A stretch of DNA of 64,000 nt from Salinisphaera hydrothermalis (GTDB lineage Bacteria > Pseudomonadota > Gammaproteobacteria > Nevskiales > Salinisphaeraceae): NCBI RefSeq assembly GCF_040361195.1, contig NZ_APNE01000011.1, one strand, 5' to 3'. Shown here piece by piece: positions 34,595-43,671 of this stretch. Position numbers and translations under genes: made by a program. The notes under the pieces were generated by a model. That model was given only the letters and a program-made list of their open reading frames with translations. It had not been told where the DNA came from and ran no database searches. Position 1 is the stretch's first letter. Every line of letters starts with the position of its first letter.

Positions 34595-36508
34595 TCACGC
34601 ATAAGAAGCCACCGGCTGCACACCGGCTTCCCGCTCAAGAAAACGCGACAACATGAGCAGCGACCAGATCACGGTGCCGTAATCGCTCCGGCCGTTCTGG
34701 TGATCGGCCCAGATACGCTGCAATCGCTCCGGCTCGAAAATGCCGGATTCCGCCAGCGGCCCCGACTGCAGCGCGGCCGCGCCAACATCGCGCAACGGCC
34801 CCCGAAACCAATCGGCAAGCGGCACGGAGAAGCCTTTTTTCTGGCGATAGAGAATGTCGTTCGGCAGATGGCCTTCGAAACTTTTCTTGAGCAGATACTT
34901 GCCCTCACCGCGGCGCAGCTTGTAATCCCGCGGCAATCCGGCGGCCCAGCCGACGAATTCGTGGTCCAGCAACGGCACGCGCACTTCGAGGCTATGCGCC
35001 ATGCTCGCGCGATCCACCTTGGTCAGAATGTCGCCCGGCAGCCAGGTTTTGTAATCCAGATACTGAGCAATAGAGACCGGATCCTCGCTGCCTGCCTGCG
35101 GCGCCAGCTCGGTGAACAGATCGCGCACCCGATAGCCGTTGAGCTCTTGCTTGAAGGCCGGACTGTAGAGGCTGTCGCGAATATCCTCGGACACCATCGA
35201 CACGCTGTGGCAATACGCCTCCGCGGTATCCATGGCCAGCGCCTGGAACGTAGTCTTCGCGCGCAGGAACTGCGGCGCACGATCGAGCTTCGGGTACAGA
35301 CGCCCAAGCGCACCGAACACCGGCTTGCGGATTGCCCGCGGGATGCGGCTGCGAGCGCGCGACTCGGCCGCATGCAGCCGATAGCGGCGATAGCCGGCAA
35401 AATCCTCATCGCCGCCATCGCCGGATAGCGCCACCGTAACCTGTTGACGGGCCAGTTCGCAGACGCGATACGTGGGCAGCGCCGAACTATCGGCAAAGGG
35501 CTCGTCATAGACATCGACCAGCGTATCGATCAGGCCGAAATCGTCGCCCGATATCCGATGTTCGCGATGGTCGGTGTGGTATTGGTCAGCGATACGACGG
35601 GCATAATCGGATTCATCGAACGTGGCCTCCTCAAACCCGATGGCACAGGTTTTGACCGGGTCGTCCGACGCGCCGGCCATCAGTGAAACCACCGCGCTCG
35701 AATCCACGCCACCCGACAGAAACGCGCCGAGCGGCACATCCGCCACCAGCCGCATGCGCACGGCGTCGTCCAGCCGCGCGTGGAGTTCGTCGGCAGCGGC
35801 TGCCTCGTTGGGCGCGGCGCGCGTGGCGAAATCGACATCCCAGTACGCCTCGGCCCGTGGCTCGCCGTTGCCCGCCGACCACGACAGGCGGTGCCCGGCC
35901 GAAAGCTTGTACGCGCCGACAAAGATCGACAGCGGTTCCGGCACGTAGCCCAGCGCGAGATAGCCCTCGATCGCCCGAGGCTCGAGCCGGCGCGAGAGAT
36001 CGGGGTGCGCCATCAACGTCTTGAGTTCCGAGCCGAACACCAGGTCACCGCGTGCCGTCGTCGCGTAATACAACGGCTTGATGCCCAGACGATCCCGAAC
36101 CAAATGAATACGACCGGTCTTCGCGTCCCAGACCGCGAAGGCAAACATGCCCCGCAGGCGATGTACGCATTCGGCGCCCCAATGCTGCCACGCACGCAAG
36201 AGGGTTTCGGTATCGCAATGCCCCTCGAACCGATAGCCCGCGGTCTCAAGTTCGCGGTTGATCTCGCGGTAGTTATAGATTTCGCCGTTATACACCAACG
36301 TAAAACGGCCATCCTCGGTCGCCATCGGTTGCTCGCCGCTGGTGGGATCAAGGATCGTCAACCGGCGATGGGCCAAACCACAACCGGGCAACAGAATCTG
36401 GTCGTGCTGGTCCGGCCCGCGGTGCGCCTGGACGGTATTCATGGCATCGAGTACGGCAGCGTCGGGGCGCCGCCCACCGCCGGTGACGATTCCTGTCAGA
36501 CCACACAT
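34595..36508 (-). CDS. XrtA-associated amidotransferase (asparagine-synthetase type)
   Basis: A 637-residue class II glutamine amidotransferase of the AsnB type, in the branch called amidotransferase 1 of the exosortase A system. The N-terminal nucleophile is C2 (MCGLTGIV); the glutaminase domain has NGEIYNYREI and HCDTETLL; the synthetase domain has the PP-loop LSGGVDSSAV at 264-273 and later ALSGDGGDEDFAGY. A full-length enzyme would amidate an acidic group using glutamine and ATP, here presumably a uronic acid or other carboxyl of the polymer precursor. That substrate is inferred from the neighbourhood, including ugd further left. Confidence 0.9.
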   Translation of the reverse strand: MCGLTGIVTGGGRRPDAAVLDAMNTVQAHRGPDQHDQILLPGCGLAHRRLTILDPTSGEQPMATEDGRFTLVYNGEIYNYREINRELETAGYRFEGHCDTETLLRAWQHWGAECVHRLRGMFAFAVWDAKTGRIHLVRDRLGIKPLYYATTARGDLVFGSELKTLMAHPDLSRRLEPRAIEGYLALGYVPEPLSIFVGAYKLSAGHRLSWSAGNGEPRAEAYWDVDFATRAAPNEAAAADELHARLDDAVRMRLVADVPLGAFLSGGVDSSAVVSLMAGASDDPVKTCAIGFEEATFDESDYARRIADQYHTDHREHRISGDDFGLIDTLVDVYDEPFADSSALPTYRVCELARQQVTVALSGDGGDEDFAGYRRYRLHAAESRARSRIPRAIRKPVFGALGRLYPKLDRAPQFLRAKTTFQALAMDTAEAYCHSVSMVSEDIRDSLYSPAFKQELNGYRVRDLFTELAPQAGSEDPVSIAQYLDYKTWLPGDILTKVDRASMAHSLEVRVPLLDHEFVGWAAGLPRDYKLRRGEGKYLLKKSFEGHLPNDILYRQKKGFSVPLADWFRGPLRDVGAAALQSGPLAESGIFEPERLQRIWADHQNGRSDYGTVIWSLLMLSRFLEREAGVQPVASYA

Positions 36509-36523
36509 GTGGCGTTCTCCTGG

Positions 36524-37666
36524 TCAGCGCGCGAGCAGCGCATCGTAAAGCGTGCCGTAGCCATCGACCATCGACCCCACACTGAAATGCGCCTGCACCC
36601 GGCGACGCGCGGCCTCCCCCATTGTCCGGGCCCGCTCAGGATCCGCCACGACGCGGGCCAGCGCATCCGCGAGCGCATCGGGTCGCCGCGCCGGCACCAG
36701 CAACCCGGTCTCGCCATCGGCGACCAACTCGGGATTGCCGCCGACCGCGGTCGCCACCACCGGCAGCGCGCTTGCCATGGCTTCCAGCACAGTGAGCGCG
36801 ATCCCCTCGGCAATCGACGAGCATACGTACACATCGAAATGTTTGAACCAGGCATCGGCATCATCGCGCTGGCCCGTGAGCGTGACATAGGGGGTCAAAC
36901 CCAGTTCGTCCACCCGCAGTGCCAACCGCGAGTATTCCGGTCCGCCGCCGATGATCACCAGATGCAGCGGCGGCAGCTGCTTTCGCGCCACCAGACTCGC
37001 CATCGCCTCGAGCAGATGATCGAATCCCTTGACCGGGTCCAATCGTCCGACCGTGCCGATCACACGAGTTCCTTCGGCGCGCGTAGGCAGTCCCGGCACG
37101 GCTACCGCGGGCCCGGGCGCGAAGCGCTCGGTATCGATGCCGTTGCGGATGAGCGCGATCTTCGCTCGCGGGATGCGAACATCCTGCTCAAGCCAACGAG
37201 CCAGATCGGCCGACACGGGCACAAAGCGAGTGATCGCCGGCGCCATCAGCCGGCGTAGCCAGCGATACTTGCGGTTCGAACCGTTTGGATCCGCCGCATC
37301 GCGGCCGTGTTCGGCATGCACGACACGCCGACAGCCGGCCAGTCGTGCCGGCACCGCCGCATCCAGAGCGCCGATGTTGTAGCTGTGCACGATATCGGGC
37401 GCTAGCGCTCGAAGCCGATGGTACAAGCGCATGTAAGCGGCCGGATCCTTGCCCGGCTGTTTATCGATCGATTCGACCGGAATACCGAGCGTTTCGGCCC
37501 GGGCTGCCAGCTCGCCGCGCTCGCGCAAACCGATAATCACGTGCTCGTATCGATCGCGAGTGGCGGCAATGACGGCCAATGCCACCGACTCCATGCCGCC
37601 GACGTTCAGGCGATCGATAATGTGGACGACGCGCGGGCGCGCATGAGCACGAGTCGAGGCGGTCAT
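36524..37666 (-). CDS. XrtA-associated GT4 glycosyltransferase (stp2 type)
   Basis: A 380-residue GT-B enzyme of the family described as sugar transferase 2 of the PEP-CTERM/EpsH1 system. The start MTASTRAHARPRVVHIIDRLNVGGMESV contains the characteristic GGMES strand-loop; further motifs are IVHSYNIGALDAAVPARLAG, IALIRNGIDTERF, VIGTVGRLDPVKGFDHLLEAM and EGIALTVLEAMASALPVVAT. It begins 4 bases inside the exosortase gene end. Function: addition of one sugar to the lipid-linked repeat unit on the cytosolic face; the sugar is unknown. Confidence 0.9.
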   Translation of the reverse strand: MTASTRAHARPRVVHIIDRLNVGGMESVALAVIAATRDRYEHVIIGLRERGELAARAETLGIPVESIDKQPGKDPAAYMRLYHRLRALAPDIVHSYNIGALDAAVPARLAGCRRVVHAEHGRDAADPNGSNRKYRWLRRLMAPAITRFVPVSADLARWLEQDVRIPRAKIALIRNGIDTERFAPGPAVAVPGLPTRAEGTRVIGTVGRLDPVKGFDHLLEAMASLVARKQLPPLHLVIIGGGPEYSRLALRVDELGLTPYVTLTGQRDDADAWFKHFDVYVCSSIAEGIALTVLEAMASALPVVATAVGGNPELVADGETGLLVPARRPDALADALARVVADPERARTMGEAARRRVQAHFSVGSMVDGYGTLYDALLAR

Positions 37667-39204
37667 CGCTCCGGCCTTTGCAATGCAGCGGCCGCATCGG
37701 CGGCCATTCGAGCAAGCTCATCGGGGCGTGGATTGCCCGCTTCCGACACGACCAGAATGCCGGCCGGCGCCGGTTGGCCGAACAGCCGATCAAGCGATTG
37801 CCAAATCTTGAAATGCAGCGGCGAAGGCAGCCAGCGCTCACCGATACGATAGCTATAAAGCAAAACCCGCGTCCCATCGCCGTGTGCCGCCTTGAGCATC
37901 AGCGTCTGGAAGCCCGGGCCGCCCGTAGACGGCGTCACCACCTTGGGCGTGCCGACCACGTGCCATGCCGCCGCGTCGTAGAGCCCTTGCCTGATATCGA
38001 GAATATCCGGCCCGTCACTGCCGGCATCAACGCCGAGATAATCCACCTGTACCGGGCGCGCGATATCGCCATAACGGCGGGCCAAATGAACGTCCAGACC
38101 GTGTGTCGGCGGCGCCGGGTGACCCGTCCCGTCGTCGCTCAAGGCCGGCTGATCGGCCAAACGGCTGGGTAGCGTGGACGGCCCTGGCCGATCGTCGCAG
38201 GCAGCCAGCAAGCCGGTAACCGCATACCAGGTGGCGGGTAGCACGATCAGTGCGAGGGCCGCCGGCACCATCCAGCGCATGCGCGCCGATCCGTCCTCGA
38301 CCACGCCGGGGTCCGGTTCTGGGCCTTTCGGCGGTGCCTGATGCCACGGCCAGCCGCAGAGGAACAACACGAGCAGCACCGTGCCGAAGAATTGCCAGCC
38401 GAAAATGAGATGATCGGTGCCGGTGGCGTATTTCAGCCCGAAATACTCACCGATGAGGATGGTGAAATATACGCGTAGCGCGTTGGCGATGATCGGCACC
38501 ACCAGCGCACAGCCCACGAAAATCAGGCGCCGCCGCAGACTGGTATAGAACAGATGCGCATACAGCACGCCGAACGCCGTAGTGGCGACGAAGAACTTGA
38601 TGCCGCTACAGGCCTCGGCCACATGCCAGGCCGAAGCCGGCGTGTCGATGAAGTGGCCATCCATGACGACCGGGACACCCGTTAATTCGAGTGCCAGAAC
38701 AGACAGATGCGCCGTCACCGTCTGCAGCGGGCCGACCATGAAGTTGCCGAACGGAATCGCGAACAGCAGATAACCGAGCGCGAACGCCAGAACACCGGCA
38801 ACACGCGGCCCGTAGAACAAGTACACCATCACGGGCCAGATCAAAACGGCGGTGATATGCAAGGCCAGATTGATGTCCGCAACCGCGCCCAGTAACCACA
38901 ACAGGCCGAGCGCGGCCAATCCGATGAACGCGATCGGTCGCGGCCGCGCCGCAACCCGGGCCAGCCAGTGGCGGCGCGCCCAGATCAGCACCGCGGAGAT
39001 CGGAAAGATGAGAAATGCGTATTGGAAGGTGCCGGTATCGGCCCAGGTTCTGATCAGCGACCGATACGTATCCGCATACAGCACGACGAACACGAGCATG
39101 CAGACCACAAACCCTACGTGCACCGCGACCTGTGCGCTGTTTTCGCCGGCACGGCCCGCCATCGCTCGTTCGATGGTACTGCGTTGGGTTCGACTCTCGG
39201 TCAT
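37663..39204 (-). CDS. xrtA: Exosortase A fused to EpsI-like domain
   Basis: A 513-residue inner-membrane cysteine transpeptidase that cleaves PEP-CTERM sorting signals. Eight or so membrane helices cover about 25-285, and the catalytic trio is visible: C199 in HVAEACSGIKF, R244 in IANALRVYFTI and H265 in TGTDHLIFGW. After another helix (about 312-332) a periplasmic EpsI-like domain follows to the end (YGDIARPVQVDYLGV, LLYSYRIGERWLPSPLHFKIW). The open frame reaches 39285, but ATG 39204 gives a 4-base overlap with the upstream gene and the right N-terminus. PEP-CTERM candidates lie at 57281 and 63908. Confidence 0.93.
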   Translation of the reverse strand: MTESRTQRSTIERAMAGRAGENSAQVAVHVGFVVCMLVFVVLYADTYRSLIRTWADTGTFQYAFLIFPISAVLIWARRHWLARVAARPRPIAFIGLAALGLLWLLGAVADINLALHITAVLIWPVMVYLFYGPRVAGVLAFALGYLLFAIPFGNFMVGPLQTVTAHLSVLALELTGVPVVMDGHFIDTPASAWHVAEACSGIKFFVATTAFGVLYAHLFYTSLRRRLIFVGCALVVPIIANALRVYFTILIGEYFGLKYATGTDHLIFGWQFFGTVLLVLFLCGWPWHQAPPKGPEPDPGVVEDGSARMRWMVPAALALIVLPATWYAVTGLLAACDDRPGPSTLPSRLADQPALSDDGTGHPAPPTHGLDVHLARRYGDIARPVQVDYLGVDAGSDGPDILDIRQGLYDAAAWHVVGTPKVVTPSTGGPGFQTLMLKAAHGDGTRVLLYSYRIGERWLPSPLHFKIWQSLDRLFGQPAPAGILVVSEAGNPRPDELARMAADAAAALQRPER

Positions 39205-40430
39205 TGTCTGGTCTCCATCCCAGGCCCGGCGCTCTCGTTCGACGCCGTGAGCAGCCGATCCAGTTCGGCAGAGCGCGCGTCCCATGCATAGTGGGCCAGC
39301 ACATAGGCGCGGGCCGCGCCACGCATGTCGTCGTCCGGCGCGCTCGTCAAACGCGCAATAACCGCTTCGGCGAATGCGCCGGGCGTGTCCGCGACATCGC
39401 AGGCGGCGCCGGTCCCATTCTCCAACCCCGCCGCGGCCTGGGGCGTCAATACGACCGGCAGCGACATGGATAACGCTTCGAGCACCTTGTTCTGCAGCCC
39501 CCGCGCAATACGCATGGGGGCCACCGCGAGCCGCGCATGGGCCAGGTACGGGCGAACATCGGGCACGGCACCCGTGACCTCGATACCGTCACGCTGCGCC
39601 AGCGCTCGGACCTGACGCGTCGGGCGGGTGCCTACAATCGTGAACCGGGCCTCGGGCACCACCGCTCGGACGCGATCAAACACCTCTTCGACAAACCAGC
39701 ACACCGCATCGACGTTGGCGCCATAGTCCATCGCGCCAGTGAACACGATATGCGCATCACCCCGCGCCGGGTCGGGATAAGAGCCACCGGGATCGAAATA
39801 ATCCGCGTCCACGCCATTGGCTATGGCATGCACGTGGGTGCTGCAGTCGGGCGCGATGCGCCGGAAAAAATCGGCCTCCGCGGCTGACACGAAAACGCTG
39901 GCATCGAACGTGCGCGCGAGTCGGCGTTCACCGGCCGCGAGAGCCTTGGCCTCACGTGCATAGACCCAGCGCATGGGCGCCCGCGCATGGACCGCATATT
40001 GCGCCCACTTATCGGAATCCACGTCAACGAAATCGAGTATGCGCCGAACATGGTCATAGCGGGCAACATACGGGGCCATGGTTGACGAGAACACCAGCAC
40101 GGCGTCGATAGCGCGTTCCTGTATGAGCCGATCCACCCAGGCCTGCATGCCCCCATCCCGATAATAGGCGAAACTCAACGCCTCGCCACGAACGACACCG
40201 GACAAACTCCGCAGCTTGGCCCGACGCGGCGCGAGCGGGCGCAGACAGACTGATTCGCACCAACGCGCCAGCGCATCCGCATGCGACCAATCGTCCGGAT
40301 CGTCAACAAAACTGCCCAAATGGACCGTATGTCGACGCGCCAGAGCACGTAACCAATTGAAGGCGCGAATCTTGTCGCCCTTATTCGGCGGATAGGGAAT
40401 GCGGTGACAGAGGTAAAGCAATTCAGCCAT
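39201..40430 (-). CDS. XrtA-associated GT4 glycosyltransferase (stp1 type)
   Basis: A 409-residue glycosyltransferase of the family described as sugar transferase 1 of the PEP-CTERM/EpsH1 system. The diagnostic N-terminus is MAELLYLCHRIPYPPNKGDKIR. Further signatures are ILDFVDVDSDKWAQYA, VHAIANGVDADYFDP, FTGAMDYGANVDAVCWF and GLQNKVLEALSMSLPVVLTP. ATG 40430 is chosen because homology starts there; a GTG at 40442 in the same frame is less likely. The stop overlaps the exosortase start by 4 bases. A 91-base gap separates it from the FemAB gene. Confidence 0.91.
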   Translation of the reverse strand: MAELLYLCHRIPYPPNKGDKIRAFNWLRALARRHTVHLGSFVDDPDDWSHADALARWCESVCLRPLAPRRAKLRSLSGVVRGEALSFAYYRDGGMQAWVDRLIQERAIDAVLVFSSTMAPYVARYDHVRRILDFVDVDSDKWAQYAVHARAPMRWVYAREAKALAAGERRLARTFDASVFVSAAEADFFRRIAPDCSTHVHAIANGVDADYFDPGGSYPDPARGDAHIVFTGAMDYGANVDAVCWFVEEVFDRVRAVVPEARFTIVGTRPTRQVRALAQRDGIEVTGAVPDVRPYLAHARLAVAPMRIARGLQNKVLEALSMSLPVVLTPQAAAGLENGTGAACDVADTPGAFAEAVIARLTSAPDDDMRGAARAYVLAHYAWDARSAELDRLLTASNESAGPGMETRQ

Positions 40431-40521
40431 GGGCGCTTGCACTAAGGCGTGTTGAGATGACGCCCGGTCATCGGGGTGAGCCGTGCGTCGCCGCTCAGGC
40501 GCCGTCGGTTATTGCAACGCA

Positions 40522-41556
40522 CTAACCCAGATCCTTGGATAGCCACGGACCGACAACCCGTGTGACCGGCAGCGGCAGCCTCTGCCAGGCCTTGATGAAC
40601 ATCGCGTATTTCGGATTGTTCGGGCTGATATCAGGCATGGCGTCCATCCCCGACAGGTAGTATTCATAAGCCAGCGGTTGCGGCTCGAAGCCCCAGTGGC
40701 GTTTGAAATGATAAGGCCCGGTGTCGGTTTTACTGCGGCCGAAGTCGAACACGCGCGCACCACGGGCGACGGCATGTTGCATCAGCGCCCAGTAGAGATA
40801 ATCGTTGGCCTTGAGATCGCGCGCACTGGGGCCTGCGCCGGAGTAGTAAGGCAATACTTCGTCACGAAAATAGAAATTGAGCACCGCTGCCACGGCCTCG
40901 CCTTCGTGCGTGACGGTCAATACGTCGCAGTCGCGCCCGAACACCCGCAGCAATTCGCGCATGTATTTCTGAGAGAACACCGGCGTGCCCAGACTGCGCA
41001 GGTTGTAGGCATACAGCGGATAAAGACGATCGATGTCCTCGTCGATCGACCAGGTCAGCCCATTCTTGATGCCCTTACGCACCACGGCCCGCTGCTTGCG
41101 CGGGATGCGCTGGAGGTTGTCGTCGTCGTTATCGGCGAGTTCGCGGCGAAACGTGTAGTACAAATCCTTGCGTGGCCAGGCTTCGTGTCGCGGCGTCCGC
41201 TCGCGCGATTCGAAATAATCGACGCCGAGCGCATCGGCGCGCGCGCAGGCCTCGGCATACAACGCCGACTCGGCCTCGGCCGTATCGGCAACCACTCCGC
41301 CGTACACGCAGAAGGGCGTCGAAATCAGAGCATTCGCGAACAGTCGGCTCTTGACATGAACCATGGGCAGAATGCCCTCGATCCGGCCGTCACGCTCGGC
41401 ATAGAGGAAATAGCAGCGATGGCCGAAGGCGCGCTCGATGACCTCCTTCCATCCGGCCCGGTGGAAGAATGTTGCCGCGGGGCTCGCGGCGACGAAAGCC
41501 TCCCAGGCCGCGTTGTCGTGGTCCAGCGTACGAATGTGCAAAGCAGCCGCACTCAT
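40522..41556 (-). CDS. XrtA-associated FemAB-type N-acyltransferase
   Basis: A 344-residue protein of the FemAB subfamily tied to PEP-CTERM systems; it has two GNAT-like domains and probably transfers an amino acid or other acyl group, by analogy with FemX/FemAB peptidyltransferases. Motifs: FFHRAGWKEVIERAFGH near the N-terminus, RIPRKQRAVVRKGIKNGL, and the C-terminal FGRSKTDTGPYHFKRHWGFEPQPLAYEY typical of the subfamily. The start ATG 41556 overlaps the deacetylase stop by 4 bases; the frame extends to 41577 without support. The acceptor is unknown. Confidence 0.91.
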   Translation of the reverse strand: MSAAALHIRTLDHDNAAWEAFVAASPAATFFHRAGWKEVIERAFGHRCYFLYAERDGRIEGILPMVHVKSRLFANALISTPFCVYGGVVADTAEAESALYAEACARADALGVDYFESRERTPRHEAWPRKDLYYTFRRELADNDDDNLQRIPRKQRAVVRKGIKNGLTWSIDEDIDRLYPLYAYNLRSLGTPVFSQKYMRELLRVFGRDCDVLTVTHEGEAVAAVLNFYFRDEVLPYYSGAGPSARDLKANDYLYWALMQHAVARGARVFDFGRSKTDTGPYHFKRHWGFEPQPLAYEYYLSGMDAMPDISPNNPKYAMFIKAWQRLPLPVTRVVGPWLSKDLG

Positions 41557-42473
41557 GCAGGGCTCGCGGTTGGCCAATCGGATTCGGCGTTCACAGGAAA
41601 AACTCGGTCCATACGGTCCCAGCGGAAATCGGTCAGAAGGCGTCGCAGCCGGGGTTCGACCCGGTCAATATTGAGGTAGTGGCGAAAACGGCGCTTGGCA
41701 TCTAGGCCGGGCACGCGTGGCTGCTCGGGATCGATTTCCCACGGATGGAAATAGAAAATCGTCGGCTGACCGTCTCGGTGATTGACGCGGCGCAGCGCAG
41801 CGCGGGTCGCGCGATAGGGATACAGCCGAAAAAAACCACCGCCGGCACAGGGCAAGCGCCGCCCGCCGACATCCACGGTCGTCACCGGGATTTCGAGCAG
41901 CCCGCCGGGCCGTGGTCGAAACGGGAATCGCGGTGCTTCGGGCATGCCGTACGCATCGTGCGTTCCAGGGTAAATGCTGGAACTGTAGTCGTACCCCGCT
42001 TCGGCCAATTCATCCAGCGCCCAGAGATTCTTCGCGCCAATCGAGAAGCTGGCCGCGCGATAGCCGCGGACAGCCTGCCCGCCCGTCTCCTCGAGTACGG
42101 CCTTGGCCTTGCGGATATCCTCTCCGAACGTCCTGCGATCCTGATTGATCACACGCACGTGATTCTGGCCGTGGCTGGCGAGCTCATGGCCGGCATCCAC
42201 AATGCGGCGGATCAAGCCAGGATGGCGTTCGGCGACCCAGCCCAGGGTAAAAAATGTCGCCCGCACATTCGCGAGTTCGAACATCGCCAGAATACGGTCG
42301 GTGCTGGCCTCGACCCGCGAGGGCATGCGCGCCCATTGCTCGAAGCCGATATGCTGCTCGAAGGCCGATACCTGGAAGTATTCTTCCACGTCGACCGTCA
42401 TGGCATTGGCGTTGACACACGTGGGTTTGGGCATCAATTGCGGATGCCAGTCGAGGGCCGTCACGAGGCTCAC
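41553..42473 (-). CDS. XrtA-associated polysaccharide deacetylase
   Basis: A 306-residue NodB-type deacetylase of the PEP-CTERM-linked branch. Metal ligands and catalytic base are visible as NAMTVDVEEYFQ (Asp pair) and HELASHGQNHVRV (two His), with RGYRAASFSI and the C-terminal TIFYFHPWEIDPEQPR. It would remove N-acetyl groups from the repeat unit or polymer. No signal peptide is seen, so it may act on cytosolic lipid-linked intermediates. Both ends overlap neighbours by 4 bases (ATGA), so it is translationally coupled to the ATPase before it and FemAB after it. Confidence 0.92.
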   Translation of the reverse strand: MSLVTALDWHPQLMPKPTCVNANAMTVDVEEYFQVSAFEQHIGFEQWARMPSRVEASTDRILAMFELANVRATFFTLGWVAERHPGLIRRIVDAGHELASHGQNHVRVINQDRRTFGEDIRKAKAVLEETGGQAVRGYRAASFSIGAKNLWALDELAEAGYDYSSSIYPGTHDAYGMPEAPRFPFRPRPGGLLEIPVTTVDVGGRRLPCAGGGFFRLYPYRATRAALRRVNHRDGQPTIFYFHPWEIDPEQPRVPGLDAKRRFRHYLNIDRVEPRLRRLLTDFRWDRMDRVFPVNAESDWPTASPA

Positions 42474-43669
42474 TCCCGGTTGAACAAACGCCGAAGTTTA
42501 TACGCCGCCGAGCCCGGCGCGGCCGGGGCGAGCGTGCGGCGATCGTTTTCGGGCCATTCCGTGTGCGCCGCGGCAGTCTGCGCAACCGGCTCCGGCGCCG
42601 TGGCGGTCTCGGGTACCAAATCCTGCATGGTGGCCTCGAGACGTTCGACACGCAGAATCGCGTCGACCAATTCACGATGCGCGGCACTCGTTTCGTGATG
42701 GCGCATCAACTCGGCTACGCGTTCTTCGCCGTAAGCTGCCCGCAGCGCGCGTTCGACCGCGGCAACACGTTCCAGAAGCGGATCCAGCTGCGGCGACGTC
42801 GGCGGCGCGTCCGATTGCGGGGCTTCGCCAGGCGCGCCGTCGTAAACCAGCCCGTCGCTGGCGAATTCGGCCTGGAACTCGTCGATTGCCGTATCCAGAT
42901 CCGACCGCGTGAGTTCGCGCTTTTCTTCCAGATAGCCCAGCAACAGCAACCGATCCATGATCTGGTTGATACGGCGTGGGATGCCGCCCGACCATTCGTA
43001 GACGCGATCGTAGACACCAGGCCCGAACGAAAGCCGATCGGCACGCCAGCCGACCGTATTCAGCCGATGCTCGATATAGCCCGGCACTTCATCGGCCGCC
43101 AACGGTTCCAAATGATACGACGCGACGACACGTTGCCGCAGATGCGACATCGCCGGACGCATGAGCAGATCGCGAAGTTCGCTCTGCCCGACCAGCACCA
43201 CTTGCACCAACGCCTGCCCCCGCGCCTGCAGGTTCGATACGATGCGCAGCTCCTCAAGCGCCGCCGTGCTGCAGGTCTGGGCCTCGTCGACGATCAGCAA
43301 GGCGCGCCGGTTGCGTGCGGCCGACAGTTTGCCGACGAGGTTGTCGAGCATCTCGTATTTGGCCAACCCTCGTACCGGGACACCGAACGCCGCCGCCACG
43401 GTAGCCACGACGTTATCGGCATCCACATTGGCCATGGCCACGCGGGCCACGAGCAGATGGCGTGTCTTGATCTGCTCCAAAAGCACTTGCAGAAGCAGGG
43501 TCTTGCCCGTGCCCACCGGGCCGGTCACGACTACGAACCCCTCGCCGCGCTCCAGCCCGTAAATCAGATACGACAGTCCCCGCGTATGACTGGCCGTTTC
43601 AAACAGCCGCCGCGGATCCGGCATCAGCTGGAACGGTCGCGCCTGGAGCTTGTAGAAATCCTCGTACAC
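42470..43669 (-). CDS. XrtA-associated AAA ATPase (GspA/ExeA-like)
   Basis: A 399-residue cytosolic ATPase starting MYEDFYKLQARPFQLMPDP, the ExeA/GspA-type signature, with Walker A TGPVGTGKTLLL (49-60), Walker B ALLIVDEAQ (123-131) and sensor/arginine regions to about 270. The C-terminal third is a linker with an amphipathic helix (ERVAAVERALRAAYGEERVAELM) and a low-complexity tail ending RRLFNRE. The family accompanies XrtA polymer loci and probably powers or organises envelope assembly; its precise role is not known. It begins 2 bases after the barrel gene. Confidence 0.9.
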   Translation of the reverse strand: MYEDFYKLQARPFQLMPDPRRLFETASHTRGLSYLIYGLERGEGFVVVTGPVGTGKTLLLQVLLEQIKTRHLLVARVAMANVDADNVVATVAAAFGVPVRGLAKYEMLDNLVGKLSAARNRRALLIVDEAQTCSTAALEELRIVSNLQARGQALVQVVLVGQSELRDLLMRPAMSHLRQRVVASYHLEPLAADEVPGYIEHRLNTVGWRADRLSFGPGVYDRVYEWSGGIPRRINQIMDRLLLLGYLEEKRELTRSDLDTAIDEFQAEFASDGLVYDGAPGEAPQSDAPPTSPQLDPLLERVAAVERALRAAYGEERVAELMRHHETSAAHRELVDAILRVERLEATMQDLVPETATAPEPVAQTAAAHTEWPENDRRTLAPAAPGSAAYKLRRLFNRE

Positions 43670-43671
43670 GG

